DNA from: Bacillota bacterium
GTDB lineage: Bacteria > Bacillota > Clostridia > Acetivibrionales > DSM-1351
Length of the DNA stretch: 5,026 nt
NCBI GenBank assembly: GCA_023441625.1
Contig: JAEZOA010000051.1
Coordinates: 1 to 5,026 of the forward strand
Direction of reading: 5' to 3'
Shown: in pieces, positions 1-4,831 of the stretch
How positions within the stretch are numbered: the first letter of the stretch is position 1
How the letters are laid out: each line of letters starts with the position of its first letter
Translations under genes and position numbers: made by a program
The notes under the pieces: generated by a model
The model's database searches: none
Seen by the model: the letters and a program-made list of their open reading frames with translations, nothing else
What the model was told of the DNA's origin: nothing

Positions 1-24
1 CAAAACGATCGTGTATTGACATAA

Positions 25-60
25 TAAAATAGAGCCATATATTATTAAGGCTCTGTTTTA
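25..60. terminator. Hairpin at the end of the transposase remnant, possibly a bidirectional terminator
   Basis: The arms at 25-36 and 49-60 (core AGAGCC / GGCTCT with AT-rich extensions) pair over 12 bp around a 12-base loop. The single imperfect pair is a U-G wobble if transcribed rightward and an A-C mismatch if transcribed leftward. T-rich sequence flanks both sides. The stop codon of the leftward remnant (58-60) lies inside the hairpin, so it could end leftward transcripts of the remnant and the recombinase gene. The moderate U-tract keeps this a tentative call. Confidence 0.5.
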
Positions 61-165
61 AATATTATTTTTCTTGGATTTGCATATTTCAGGTATCTTA
101 TCAGACCACGGCAACAGATCCTTTAAGGGGTAGTAAGCCGGAACCCGCAAAAATTCTGAAATTGT
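58..165 (-). pseudogene. 3' remnant of a transposase gene, probably IS66-type TnpC C-terminus
   Basis: Reading leftward directly after the recombinase stop, and in the same frame, 35 codons remain open to a TAA at 60-58. The peptide includes PLKDLLPWSDKIPEICKSKK. The LLPWS...IP..C pattern resembles the C-terminal tail of IS66-family transposases, where a leucine-rich helix is followed by LLPW. No start codon or ribosome site precedes it, and the rest of a roughly 500-residue transposase is absent, so it is a broken 3' end. The family assignment is from memory of the motif only; another transposase or an unrelated gene is possible. The remnant suggests that the recombinase gene was joined to, or inserted against, an older insertion sequence. 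Confidence 0.45.
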
Positions 166-744
166 CTAATCCTTCCAAAACCCTTTAAATCTGTTTGAAG
201 AAAGTTCAGTATAACGTACCGTGTGCTGAATATTTTTATGTCCCAGATAAAACTGAATAGTTCGAGTATCTTGCCCATCATTTGCAAGTTTATATCCGGT
301 TGAATGCCTCAGCATGTGTGGATGAACAGGCAGGCCAAGATCAGCTTCCATGCCAGCTCTGGCAAGTATCTTTCTAAAAGTAGCATCGGTTATCGGTGTT
401 TTTCGTTCTGTCATAAAAATGTAGTCACCTTCAGGATATTCACGTTTTAGCATTCTCAGAGCTCTTAGTTCAGGGCCAAACAATGGATGAGTGCAAGAAG
501 CACCATTTTTAAGCCGAATTACATTAAACAATCCTTGTTCTAAATCCATTTGAGACCATCGTATGGAAACCAACTCAGAAACCCTCAACCCATGTCGATA
601 TGCCATTAAAATCATTGTAGAGTCTCGGTGGCCGTAGCGTCCAAGTCTCTTGGCAGAATTGATTAACTTGTCAATTTCGCTAGGAGTCAAGTATTCACGG
701 CTACGGCGATCAATATTTTTGATTTTTTTAGGTGGTAATGCCAT
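166..744 (-). CDS. Short FimB/FimE-like tyrosine recombinase
   Basis: This 192-residue protein is a site-specific DNA recombinase that would cut and rejoin DNA through a 3'-phosphotyrosine. The whole catalytic set is visible: Arg54 in RHGLRVSEL, Lys79 of the beta-hairpin, His143 and Arg146 in HMLRH, His169 in LGHKNIQHT and the nucleophile Tyr178 in RYTEL. It has no separate N-terminal SAM-like DNA-binding domain. Length and layout match the FimB/FimE group (about 200 residues), which invert or excise small DNA segments. The ATG at 744 is the first plausible start; GGGAAAG about 14 bases upstream is only a weak ribosome site. An 18-19-base motif is repeated upstream, and a transposase tail abuts the stop in frame. 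The protein looks intact and active; its target is unknown, and no invertible promoter segment was seen. Confidence 0.9.
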   Translation of the reverse strand: MALPPKKIKNIDRRSREYLTPSEIDKLINSAKRLGRYGHRDSTMILMAYRHGLRVSELVSIRWSQMDLEQGLFNVIRLKNGASCTHPLFGPELRALRMLKREYPEGDYIFMTERKTPITDATFRKILARAGMEADLGLPVHPHMLRHSTGYKLANDGQDTRTIQFYLGHKNIQHTVRYTELSSNRFKGFWKD

Positions 745-753
745 TCCATAACC

Positions 754-865
754 AACTTTCCCATAAATGATATTTTACTACTAGCAAATTACAGTACTCA
801 AAATTGCTTATTTATTGAATTTCAAAAAGAAACTTTCCCTAAATGATACACTTTCGGGAATGTTT
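754..865. repeat. Cluster of two direct copies and one inverted copy upstream of the recombinase
   Basis: AACTTTCCCATAAATGATA at 754-772 recurs at 831-848 with one base missing. An inverted copy of its first part, GGGAATGTTT, lies at 856-865 and matches AAACTTTCCC at 830-839 in 9 of 10 positions, with a 16-base gap. The first copy lies ten bases before the recombinase start codon and touches its predicted -10 box. Repeats placed like this are typical of recombinase binding sites or of autoregulation. The 16-base gap is wider than the usual 6-8-base crossover region, so a classical core site is not shown. Confidence 0.5.
772..801 (-). promoter_or_regulatory. Candidate sigma-A promoter of the FimB-like recombinase gene
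   Basis: On the minus strand TTGAGT (801-796) is followed after 18 bases by TAAAAT (777-772). This would start transcription near 765, about 20 bases before the ATG at 744. The match is reasonable, but the region is AT-rich, so chance is not excluded. Confidence 0.4.
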
Positions 866-872
866 ACTTTAG

Positions 873-1140
873 TATATAAGAAAAACGATATTTGGGATAC
901 TAAATAGATCAAAATATGGTGATCCTTCAACTATCGAAATTTTAGTTAATTATGAAGATGGAAACAAGTATTTTGAGGTTCAAGCTAACCCTATCCTGGC
1001 TGGTTACGAGTATTTTGGTACAATAATGGTATTTAAAGATATTTCAGCACATAAAAAAGTAATACAGCTTATCGAGGAAAATCAATCTCAAATAATAGAA
1101 AATGCTCGTCTTGAGTCTTTAGCCCTCCAAGGAAATCTGA
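873..1140 (+). pseudogene. Fragment of a PAS-domain sensor histidine kinase
   Basis: After an in-frame TAG at 870-872 the plus strand reads a continuous peptide with the end of a PAS domain (KYFEVQANPI, then YFGTIMVFKDISAHKK) and the following linker helix (VIQLIEENQSQIIENARLES), which in sensor kinases leads into the HisKA dimerisation domain. The characteristic His-containing motif and the ATPase domain are missing; similarity stops near 1140, where the minus strand begins to read a different gene fragment. The N-terminal part, often membrane segments in this kinase group, is also absent. The ATG at 1026 gives a 90-codon frame, but it starts in the middle of the PAS core and its last 50 or so codons are antisense to other genes, so it is not a real gene. 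It is a piece truncated at both ends. Confidence 0.65.
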
Positions 1141-1215
1141 TATTGAATAAACTGCTTCGAAAATCAATTTTTCATCGCCTTTTTCATCAATTAGATACAC
1201 ATTTGCTTCACACAT
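1141..1215 (-). pseudogene. 5' fragment of a cooT-like nickel-binding protein gene
   Basis: From ATG at 1215 the minus strand reads MCEANVYLIDEKGDEKLIFE and a few residues more. The opening MC.A.VYL.D..G.E is the hallmark of the small CooT family, about 60-70 residues, whose members bind nickel (CooT acts in carbon monoxide dehydrogenase maturation; Cys2 is the conserved residue). A good ribosome site, GGAGTG at 1227-1222, overlaps the stop of the preceding gene, six bases before the ATG. Family similarity fades near 1141, exactly where the kinase fragment of the opposite strand ends. The frame then runs through kinase DNA to a stop at 1071-1069, which would give about 49 residues lacking the usual C-terminal half. 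I treat it as broken; the short fusion peptide could still be made. Confidence 0.6.
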
Positions 1216-1221
1216 TTTTAA

Positions 1222-1299
1222 TCACTCCATGTTTTCTATTTCTTCTTCCTGCTTACCCTTTAGACACAGATCAATTCCCGGTTGCAATAGGTGTTTGAA
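1222..1299 (-). pseudogene. 3' end of an unidentified gene upstream of the cooT fragment
   Basis: The minus strand encodes FKHLLQPGIDLCLKGKQEEE followed by IENME and a TGA at 1224-1222. The codons look like real coding sequence, the charged tail is typical of a protein end, and the TGA overlaps the ribosome site of the cooT-like fragment, as in a tight operon. There is no start: the reading frame begins at the tail of the terminator at 1298-1361. I do not recognise the protein. By its position it may have been a nickel or corrinoid accessory gene, but that is a guess from the neighbour only. Confidence 0.4.
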
Positions 1300-1361
1300 A
1301 ATAAAAAGCCACGAAGATTAAAATCAACCGTTTTCTACGATTAACCTTAACCTTCGTGGCT
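1298..1361 (-). terminator. Strong, unusually long intrinsic terminator of the reductase operon
   Basis: On the minus strand the arms 1361-1338 and 1330-1307 pair over 24 bp without any bulge around a 7-base loop, and are followed by TTTTTATTTTC. Five of the pairs are G-U wobbles when read leftward; read rightward the same positions are A-C mismatches. The structure is therefore built for RNA from the minus strand. It starts 21 bases after the reductase stop codon. Confidence 0.9.
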
Positions 1362-1381
1362 AGAAATTGAATATATTTACT

Positions 1382-2131
1382 TTATATAACAAACCCTCCA
1401 TTAGGGCTTAAAACCTGACCTGTTATAAAATCAGCTTGCTCTGATGCCAGAAATAAACTTAAGCCCGCAACATCAATGGTTGTACCAAGCCTAGAAATTG
1501 GTGTCATATCCTTTAAATAAGCTTTTTCATCTTCAGAGAGTGAGCATAACATATCAGTAGCAATAATTCCGGGAGCAATACAATTCACATTGATATTTGA
1601 AGGCCCCAGTTCCTTTGCAAGAGCTTTGGTAAATCCAATAACTGCCGCCTTTGCTGTTGAGTAATGAACCTCACATGAAGCACCAACCATGCCCCATATA
1701 GAGGATATGTTTATGATTTTGCCTCTTTTTACTTTAAGCATATGGGGAAGAACAGCTTGACAGCAGTTAAACATACCCTTTACATTAACGTCCATCATAA
1801 TATCCCATTCGCCATCTGAAATATCCTGAAACAGCTTTTGTTGTGCTATTCCGGCATTATTCACAAGGACGTCAATGCTCCCAAAGTTGGATAAACATTG
1901 CAGCACCATATTTTCAACCTGTGTACGTTGAGTAACATCGGCCTGGCACATTATGGCTTCAGATCCCTTTTGAGTAAGGACAGTATGCAAATCCAAAGCT
2001 TTTTCAAAAGACTTGCAATAGTTGATAACTATTTTATAGCCATTTTGAGCAAATAATTCTGCAACAGCACGTCCTATTCCCTTTGAAGCTCCGGTTATTA
2101 TGGCTGTTTTCCCGGTATTACTTGTGTTCAT
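1382..2131 (-). CDS. ymfI: Short-chain dehydrogenase/reductase of the YmfI (EF-P 5-aminopentanone reductase) / FabG type
   Basis: This 249-residue cytosolic NAD(P)H-dependent reductase has a complete SDR fold. The cofactor-binding loop TGASKGIG is at residues 13-20, NNAG at 91-94, and the catalytic tetrad is Asn116, Ser144, Tyr157 and Lys161. The stretch SSIWGMVGASCEVHYSTAKA and the end GQVLSPNGGFVI resemble YmfI, which reduces the 5-aminopentanone group on a lysine of elongation factor P, more than housekeeping FabG. A 3-oxoacyl-ACP or acetoacetyl-CoA reductase role is the main alternative. I chose the ATG at 2131: it leaves six residues before the first strand, the normal SDR start, whereas the start at 2182 would add 17 residues. 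No ribosome site precedes 2131. The start lies inside the His-tail codons of the upstream gene (14-base overlap), so translation is probably coupled to it. Confidence 0.85.
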   Translation of the reverse strand: MNTSNTGKTAIITGASKGIGRAVAELFAQNGYKIVINYCKSFEKALDLHTVLTQKGSEAIMCQADVTQRTQVENMVLQCLSNFGSIDVLVNNAGIAQQKLFQDISDGEWDIMMDVNVKGMFNCCQAVLPHMLKVKRGKIINISSIWGMVGASCEVHYSTAKAAVIGFTKALAKELGPSNINVNCIAPGIIATDMLCSLSEDEKAYLKDMTPISRLGTTIDVAGLSLFLASEQADFITGQVLSPNGGFVI

Positions 2132-2303
2132 GTTCGTGATTATGAGCATGAGTAGGCTCAAGCATTTCATTGTATAATGCACTGTATAGTGCTGGTACTG
2201 CTTTTACTTTCTCTTCCATCGTCATGTTTTCAAAAAATTTTTCGTTACCAAGAGCAGCAACTACAATCTGAGTAACAAGACTTTCAATATTTATACCACA
2301 CAT
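2118..2303 (-). CDS. Small protein with a His-rich, probably metal-binding C-terminal tail
   Basis: This 61-residue protein of unknown family is supported as a real gene by an excellent ribosome site (AGAGGTG at 2316-2310, six bases before the ATG) and by a promoter and leader of its own. Residues 1-20 start MCGIN and form a mostly hydrophobic helix-like stretch; residues 27-50 are a second amphipathic segment (MTMEEKVKAVPALYSALYNE). The tail HAHNHEHEHK (52-61) alternates five histidines with acidic or small residues, a pattern common in nickel, cobalt or zinc handling proteins. Cys2 could be an additional ligand. It is the first gene of an operon with the reductase and lies opposite a Co/Ni transporter gene, which favours a metal-buffering or delivery role. 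That function is inferred from the tail and neighbours only. Confidence 0.75.
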   Translation of the reverse strand: MCGINIESLVTQIVVAALGNEKFFENMTMEEKVKAVPALYSALYNEMLEPTHAHNHEHEHK

Positions 2304-2323
2304 AATTTACACCTCTTTCCAAG

Positions 2324-2375
2324 CATAATAAAAAACCATAAAAAGCGCTATTCCAAATAGCATCCCTTCATGGTT
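2324..2375 (-). terminator. Leader terminator (attenuator) ahead of the His-tail protein gene
   Basis: On the minus strand AACCAT (2375-2370) pairs with ATGGTT (2339-2334), GAAGGG pairs with CTTTTT mostly through G-U, and GCTATT pairs with AATAGC around a 3-base loop. A U-rich run (TTTTTTATTATG, 2335-2324) follows at once. The ribosome site begins eight bases further on. A terminator between a promoter and its own first gene implies regulated read-through. Confidence 0.7.
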
Positions 2376-2404
2376 TGATTCCGAAAATAGATATTACATA
2401 AGCT

Positions 2405-2427
2405 AAAGCCTTCTTGACTTTATTTTC
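2405..2427 (-). promoter_or_regulatory. Leader element A, leftward copy, shared with the cbiM leader
   Basis: These 23 bases, read leftward, match the 24-base element at 2592-2615 in 20 positions with one gap. They hold a hairpin with arms AAAGT and GCTTT and a 7-base loop ending in GAAG. The element lies at about +2 of the predicted transcript. See the matching rightward copy for interpretation. Confidence 0.55.
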
Positions 2428-2434
2428 CTTGTGG

Positions 2435-2463
2435 AGTTTATCACAGTAAAAATATGATGTCAA
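2435..2463 (-). promoter_or_regulatory. Sigma-A promoter with extended -10 for the His-tail/reductase operon
   Basis: On the minus strand a perfect TTGACA (2463-2458) is followed after 17 bases by TAAACT (2440-2435), with TG one base before the -10 box (extended -10). The start would be near 2428, giving a leader of about 125 bases. Confidence 0.75.
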
Positions 2464-2555
2464 TGTTTTTTTTGCAGAACAACAATATGCTGGACATAGT
2501 AAACGAAAGGACAACCCAATAATACCAAACACTAATTTTTTAAAGATAAATTCAA

Positions 2556-2584
2556 TTGACTAAACAAACAGCCTATGATATATT
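2556..2584 (+). promoter_or_regulatory. Sigma-A promoter with extended -10 for cbiM
   Basis: TTGACT (2556-2561), a 17-base spacer and TATATT (2579-2584), again with TG one base before the -10 box. The predicted start is near 2591, leaving a leader of about 132 bases before the ATG at 2723. Its architecture mirrors the divergent promoter at 2435-2463, about 90 bases away. Confidence 0.75.
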
Positions 2585-2591
2585 ACTTCTT

Positions 2592-2615
2592 GAAAATTAA
2601 AGCTATGAAGGCTTT
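2592..2615 (+). promoter_or_regulatory. Leader element A, rightward copy: shared hairpin at the start of the cbiM leader
   Basis: The element starts GAAAATT, then forms AAAGC, a 7-base loop (TATGAAG) and GCTTT. The divergent leader holds the same sequence with one base deleted and three changed. The C-G pair closing this stem is a U-G pair there, so pairing is kept. Identical placement just after both predicted starts indicates a common regulatory element: either the first helix of an RNA switch or, because it is palindromic, a DNA operator for a dimeric repressor. I do not match it to a riboswitch class I know. Confidence 0.55.
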
Positions 2616-2645
2616 CTTATTAATTTTATAGTTTTATAATTAAAC

Positions 2646-2706
2646 TTTGGGACGAACCCAGAAAAGATGCTTTAGAAGAAGCTCTTTTTTGGGTTTATTA
2701 TTTTTT
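2646..2706 (+). terminator. Leader terminator with competing hairpin (attenuator) ahead of cbiM
   Basis: Arms 2655-2672 and 2679-2695 (AACCCA...GCTT with AAGC...TGGGTT) form a stem of about 17 bp with one bulged T, followed by TATTATTTTTT. Just upstream TTTGGG (2646-2651) can pair with CCCAGA (2657-2662) around ACGAA, which would tie up the left arm of the terminator. The two folds exclude each other, as in transcription attenuators. The ribosome site follows directly after the U-tract. Confidence 0.75.
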
Positions 2707-2725
2707 AGAGAGGATGATATATATG
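2707..2725 (+). promoter_or_regulatory. Ribosome binding site that fixes the cbiM start at 2723
   Basis: AGAGAGG (2707-2713) touches the upstream ATG at 2714, which is therefore unusable, but lies nine bases before the ATG at 2723. The resulting protein begins Met-His, as required for the N-terminal metal site of this family. Confidence 0.85.
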
Positions 2726-3781
2726 CATATGGCCGACGGCCTGATATCACCAATTGTCGGTGGAACTATGCTGGCTGCTACTGTTGGAGTTGCAGCTTAC
2801 TCAATTAAAAAAATCAAGTATGATCTGGATGAAAAGAAAATTCCTTTAATGGGAGTAATGGGAGCTTTTATTTTTGCGGCTCAAATGATTAACTTTTCCA
2901 TACCGGTAACCGGTTCGAGCGGACATCTTGGAGGAGGTATGCTTCTTGCAATATTGCTTGGTCCGTATGCAGGATTTCTGACAATGGCGTCTGTTTTGTT
3001 AATTCAGGCACTGTTTTTTGGAGATGGGGGTCTACTCGCTTATGGTTGTAATGTATTTAATCTAGGCTTTTATACGTGCTTTATTGCATATCCGTTAATT
3101 TATAAATGGTTTACAAGAAAAAGCACTAATCCTAAGAAAATTTTTACAGCATCTATGATTTCAGCAATAGTTGGACTTCAAATGGGAGCTTTCAGCGTTG
3201 TACTTGAAACTCTTTTATCTGGAAAGACCGAATTGCCTTTTGGAGCATTTGTACTGATGATGCAGCCTATTCATCTTGCAATAGGAGTGGTTGAGGGAAT
3301 TGTGACAGCAACAGTTGTGACATTTGTATGGAAAGCAAGGCCTGAAATTATCGAAAATGCTGCTGTTGGGAAATTACTTGGAAATGTGTCCATGAAGAAA
3401 GTTTTGATAGGGCTTGTAACTGCTGTTATTATTGTTGGCGGAGCTCTTTCCTGGTTTGCTTCAGCGAATCCGGACGGTTTGGAATGGTCTATGGAAAAGA
3501 CTGCCGGTACAGCAGAGTTGGAAGCATCGGATGGAATTCATAAAACATTATCTGAAATACAGGACAAGACAGCATTTTTACCGGATTACGGGTTTAAAAA
3601 AGGTGAGAAGGAAGAAGAAACAGTTAAAGCCGGTGAATCGAATGAAGAGGCATGGCCTGCTGTCAATGCAGGAACAAGTGTTTCAGGTATTGTTGGAGGT
3701 ATATTGACACTTGTGCTAATAGCAGCTACTGGAATAATCATTGCTTCGGTAAAAAGACGGAAGAATCGAGCAGCCGCTTAA
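2723..3781 (+). CDS. cbiM: Fused CbiM-CbiN-type substrate-capture protein of an ECF cobalt/nickel transporter
   Basis: This 352-residue inner-membrane protein captures Co2+ or Ni2+ for uptake. The N-terminus MHMADG supplies the square-planar metal site (terminal amine, His2), completed by His68 in SSGHLGGG. About six hydrophobic segments fill residues 10-205. A further membrane segment (about 227-248) leads to PDGLE (250-254), the signature of the CbiN/NikN part. An acidic extracytoplasmic loop and a last membrane helix (about 319-341) with a basic end finish it. CbiM and CbiN are thus fused, as in NikMN proteins; cobalt versus nickel cannot be told. The partner genes for the T-component (CbiQ) and ATPase (CbiO) are not adjacent: a terminator follows 22 bases after the stop. 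The protein may use shared CbiQO encoded elsewhere, or work alone. Expression is probably attenuated in the leader. Confidence 0.93.
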   Translation: MHMADGLISPIVGGTMLAATVGVAAYSIKKIKYDLDEKKIPLMGVMGAFIFAAQMINFSIPVTGSSGHLGGGMLLAILLGPYAGFLTMASVLLIQALFFGDGGLLAYGCNVFNLGFYTCFIAYPLIYKWFTRKSTNPKKIFTASMISAIVGLQMGAFSVVLETLLSGKTELPFGAFVLMMQPIHLAIGVVEGIVTATVVTFVWKARPEIIENAAVGKLLGNVSMKKVLIGLVTAVIIVGGALSWFASANPDGLEWSMEKTAGTAELEASDGIHKTLSEIQDKTAFLPDYGFKKGEKEEETVKAGESNEEAWPAVNAGTSVSGIVGGILTLVLIAATGIIIASVKRRKNRAAA

Positions 3782-3803
3782 GAAAAGTATGGGGACAGAT
3801 TAG

Positions 3804-3838
3804 AAATTTGGAGATACTTTTTGTATCTCCAAATTTTT
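3804..3838 (+). terminator. Intrinsic terminator after cbiM
   Basis: The arms 3804-3817 and 3823-3836 pair perfectly over 14 bp (core GGAGATAC / GTATCTCC) around a TTTTT loop; the right arm runs into TTTTTG. It ends the cbiM transcript before the recombinase module. Confidence 0.88.
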
Positions 3839-3866
3839 GTCAAAATTGAATGCAATATAATATAAT
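3837..3866 (+). promoter_or_regulatory. Promoter of the XerC/D-like recombinase gene, inside its recombination site
   Basis: TTGTCA (3837-3842), an 18-base spacer and a perfect TATAAT (3861-3866). The -10 box is exactly the 6-base spacer between the inverted repeats at 3851-3860 and 3867-3876, so recombinase bound there should block its own transcription. A second possible pair (CTGACA 3930, TATAAT 3954) would start transcription inside the ribosome site and is less likely to be used. Confidence 0.6.
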
Positions 3867-3963
3867 TTATATTGCACTTACCACTTTTTTAAGATACAAT
3901 TTAATCACTGAGTGAAAAATAATTTATATCTGACAGTCGCTTTATCAGTGCAATATAATTTAT
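3851..3963 (+). repeat. Recombinase recognition cluster resembling an internal resolution site
   Basis: TGCAATATAA (3851-3860) and its exact inverse TTATATTGCA (3867-3876) flank a 6-base spacer, the geometry of a tyrosine-recombinase core site. A third exact copy lies in direct orientation at 3949-3958, with AGT...AAT flanks in part shared. A weaker direct copy, TACAATTTAAT (3895-3905), matches in 9 of 11 positions. One inverted pair plus two direct copies placed just ahead of the recombinase gene is the known layout of the TnpI resolution site of Tn4430 (core IR1-IR2, accessory DR1-DR2). Function here is inferred from that layout. Confidence 0.7.
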
Positions 3964-3975
3964 GGAGAATAATTC

Positions 3976-4821
3976 ATGATTGATCAATTTACAATTTTTC
4001 TACAGCAACAGGATAAAAGTCCCAATACCATAAAATCATATTCAAAAAATGTTAAAGATTATTTGAGTTGGTTTGAAATTAGTTTTAATTATGGTTTTAC
4101 CAAATTATACCGTGAAAATGTTCTTGAGTATAAAAGTTACCTAATGAATGTAAAAAAATTAAATGCCAAAAGTATAAATACAGTTTTGGCAGCACTCATA
4201 AAATTCAATGAGTATCTTGTAGAGAGGGAATGCCAAGCAGATCAAGTTTTGTTCAAAAAGGATTATATTAAAGTACAGACAGAATATGCAAGTCCCGCTG
4301 TGGTATCCAAAATAGACATAGAAAGCTTCAGGCAGAAAGTTTTGGAGAATGAAGGTAAAAGAAACTATGCACTTGTTACATTACTTGCCTACTCCGGCAT
4401 GCGCATTTCTGAGGCCACAAGCTTAAAGTTAACAGATATAAATCTCCCGGCCAAAGAAGTTTTAGTCCGGTATAGTAAAGGTAAAAAGCAAAGGCTTGTT
4501 ATAATTAATGATAAGATTGTTACTGCAATCAAACAGTATCTAAAGGAGCGTGAAACGTACAAGCATAAAGATAGTGAATACCTTTTTGTAAGTAGGGAAT
4601 CTGGTAAAGTAAATAATACTGTGATTAACCGTATCTTCAATAAATATAGTGATAAAATCACACCTCATACTCTCAGACATTTTTTCTGTTCGTATGCTCT
4701 CGAAAATGGATTATCAGTACATGAGGTAGCAAGCCAAGCTGGACATTCAAACATCCATACTACTTTGATATACACCAACCCATCAAGAGAAGAGATAAAA
4801 AGGAAAATCAATTTGCTTTGA
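3976..4821 (+). CDS. XerC/D-like tyrosine recombinase, possibly a TnpI-type resolvase
   Basis: This 281-residue site-specific recombinase has the two-domain plan of the XerC/XerD and TnpI families. Residues 1-85 form the SAM-like core-binding domain (SPNTIKSYSKNVKDYLSWF), and about 105-281 the catalytic domain. Catalytic residues are Arg143 in YSGMRISE, Lys168 in SKGKK, His231 and Arg234 in PHTLRH, His257 in AGHSNIHTT and the nucleophile Tyr266 in IYTNP; the set is complete. GGAGA at 3964-3968 lies seven bases before the ATG. The gene follows its own repeat cluster and a promoter that overlaps it, suggesting autoregulation. It is more likely a mobile-element resolvase or integrase than the chromosomal dimer-resolution XerC/D, because of its setting among remnants. 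No transposase gene accompanies it in the window. Confidence 0.92.
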   Translation: MIDQFTIFLQQQDKSPNTIKSYSKNVKDYLSWFEISFNYGFTKLYRENVLEYKSYLMNVKKLNAKSINTVLAALIKFNEYLVERECQADQVLFKKDYIKVQTEYASPAVVSKIDIESFRQKVLENEGKRNYALVTLLAYSGMRISEATSLKLTDINLPAKEVLVRYSKGKKQRLVIINDKIVTAIKQYLKERETYKHKDSEYLFVSRESGKVNNTVINRIFNKYSDKITPHTLRHFFCSYALENGLSVHEVASQAGHSNIHTTLIYTNPSREEIKRKINLL

Positions 4822-4831
4822 TTGGGATTGA

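Noticed and set aside
16..45. TTGACA - 18 bases - TATTAT promoter pointing right
   Set aside because: The match is good, but the -10 box lies in the loop of a hairpin and only antisense sequence follows for over 800 bases; likely chance in AT-rich DNA, though an antisense or outward promoter is possible.
1026..1298. Plus-strand 90-codon frame starting at ATG 1026 as a gene
   Set aside because: It begins in the middle of a PAS domain that reads continuously from 873, and its second half is antisense to the cooT-like and unknown coding remnants.
2132..2182. N-terminal extension of the reductase starting at 2182
   Set aside because: It would add 17 residues before the normal SDR start, has no ribosome site, and lies wholly inside the well-supported His-tail gene.
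2646..2662. GGGACGAACCC as half of a mini-ykkC (guanidine-II) riboswitch
   Set aside because: That class needs two hairpins with ACGR tetraloops; only one is present, the loop has an extra A, and the divergent leader lacks it.
2591..2722. Cobalamin riboswitch ahead of cbiM
   Set aside because: No B12-box-like sequence and the leader, at about 130 bases, is short for that class.
3432..3849. Plus-strand frames 3432-3707 and 3652-3849 inside and past cbiM
   Set aside because: They are out-of-frame readings of the cbiM C-terminal part without ribosome sites or recognisable motifs.
4389..4661. Minus-strand 90-codon frame inside the second recombinase gene
   Set aside because: It is antisense to the conserved catalytic domain and has no initiation signals.
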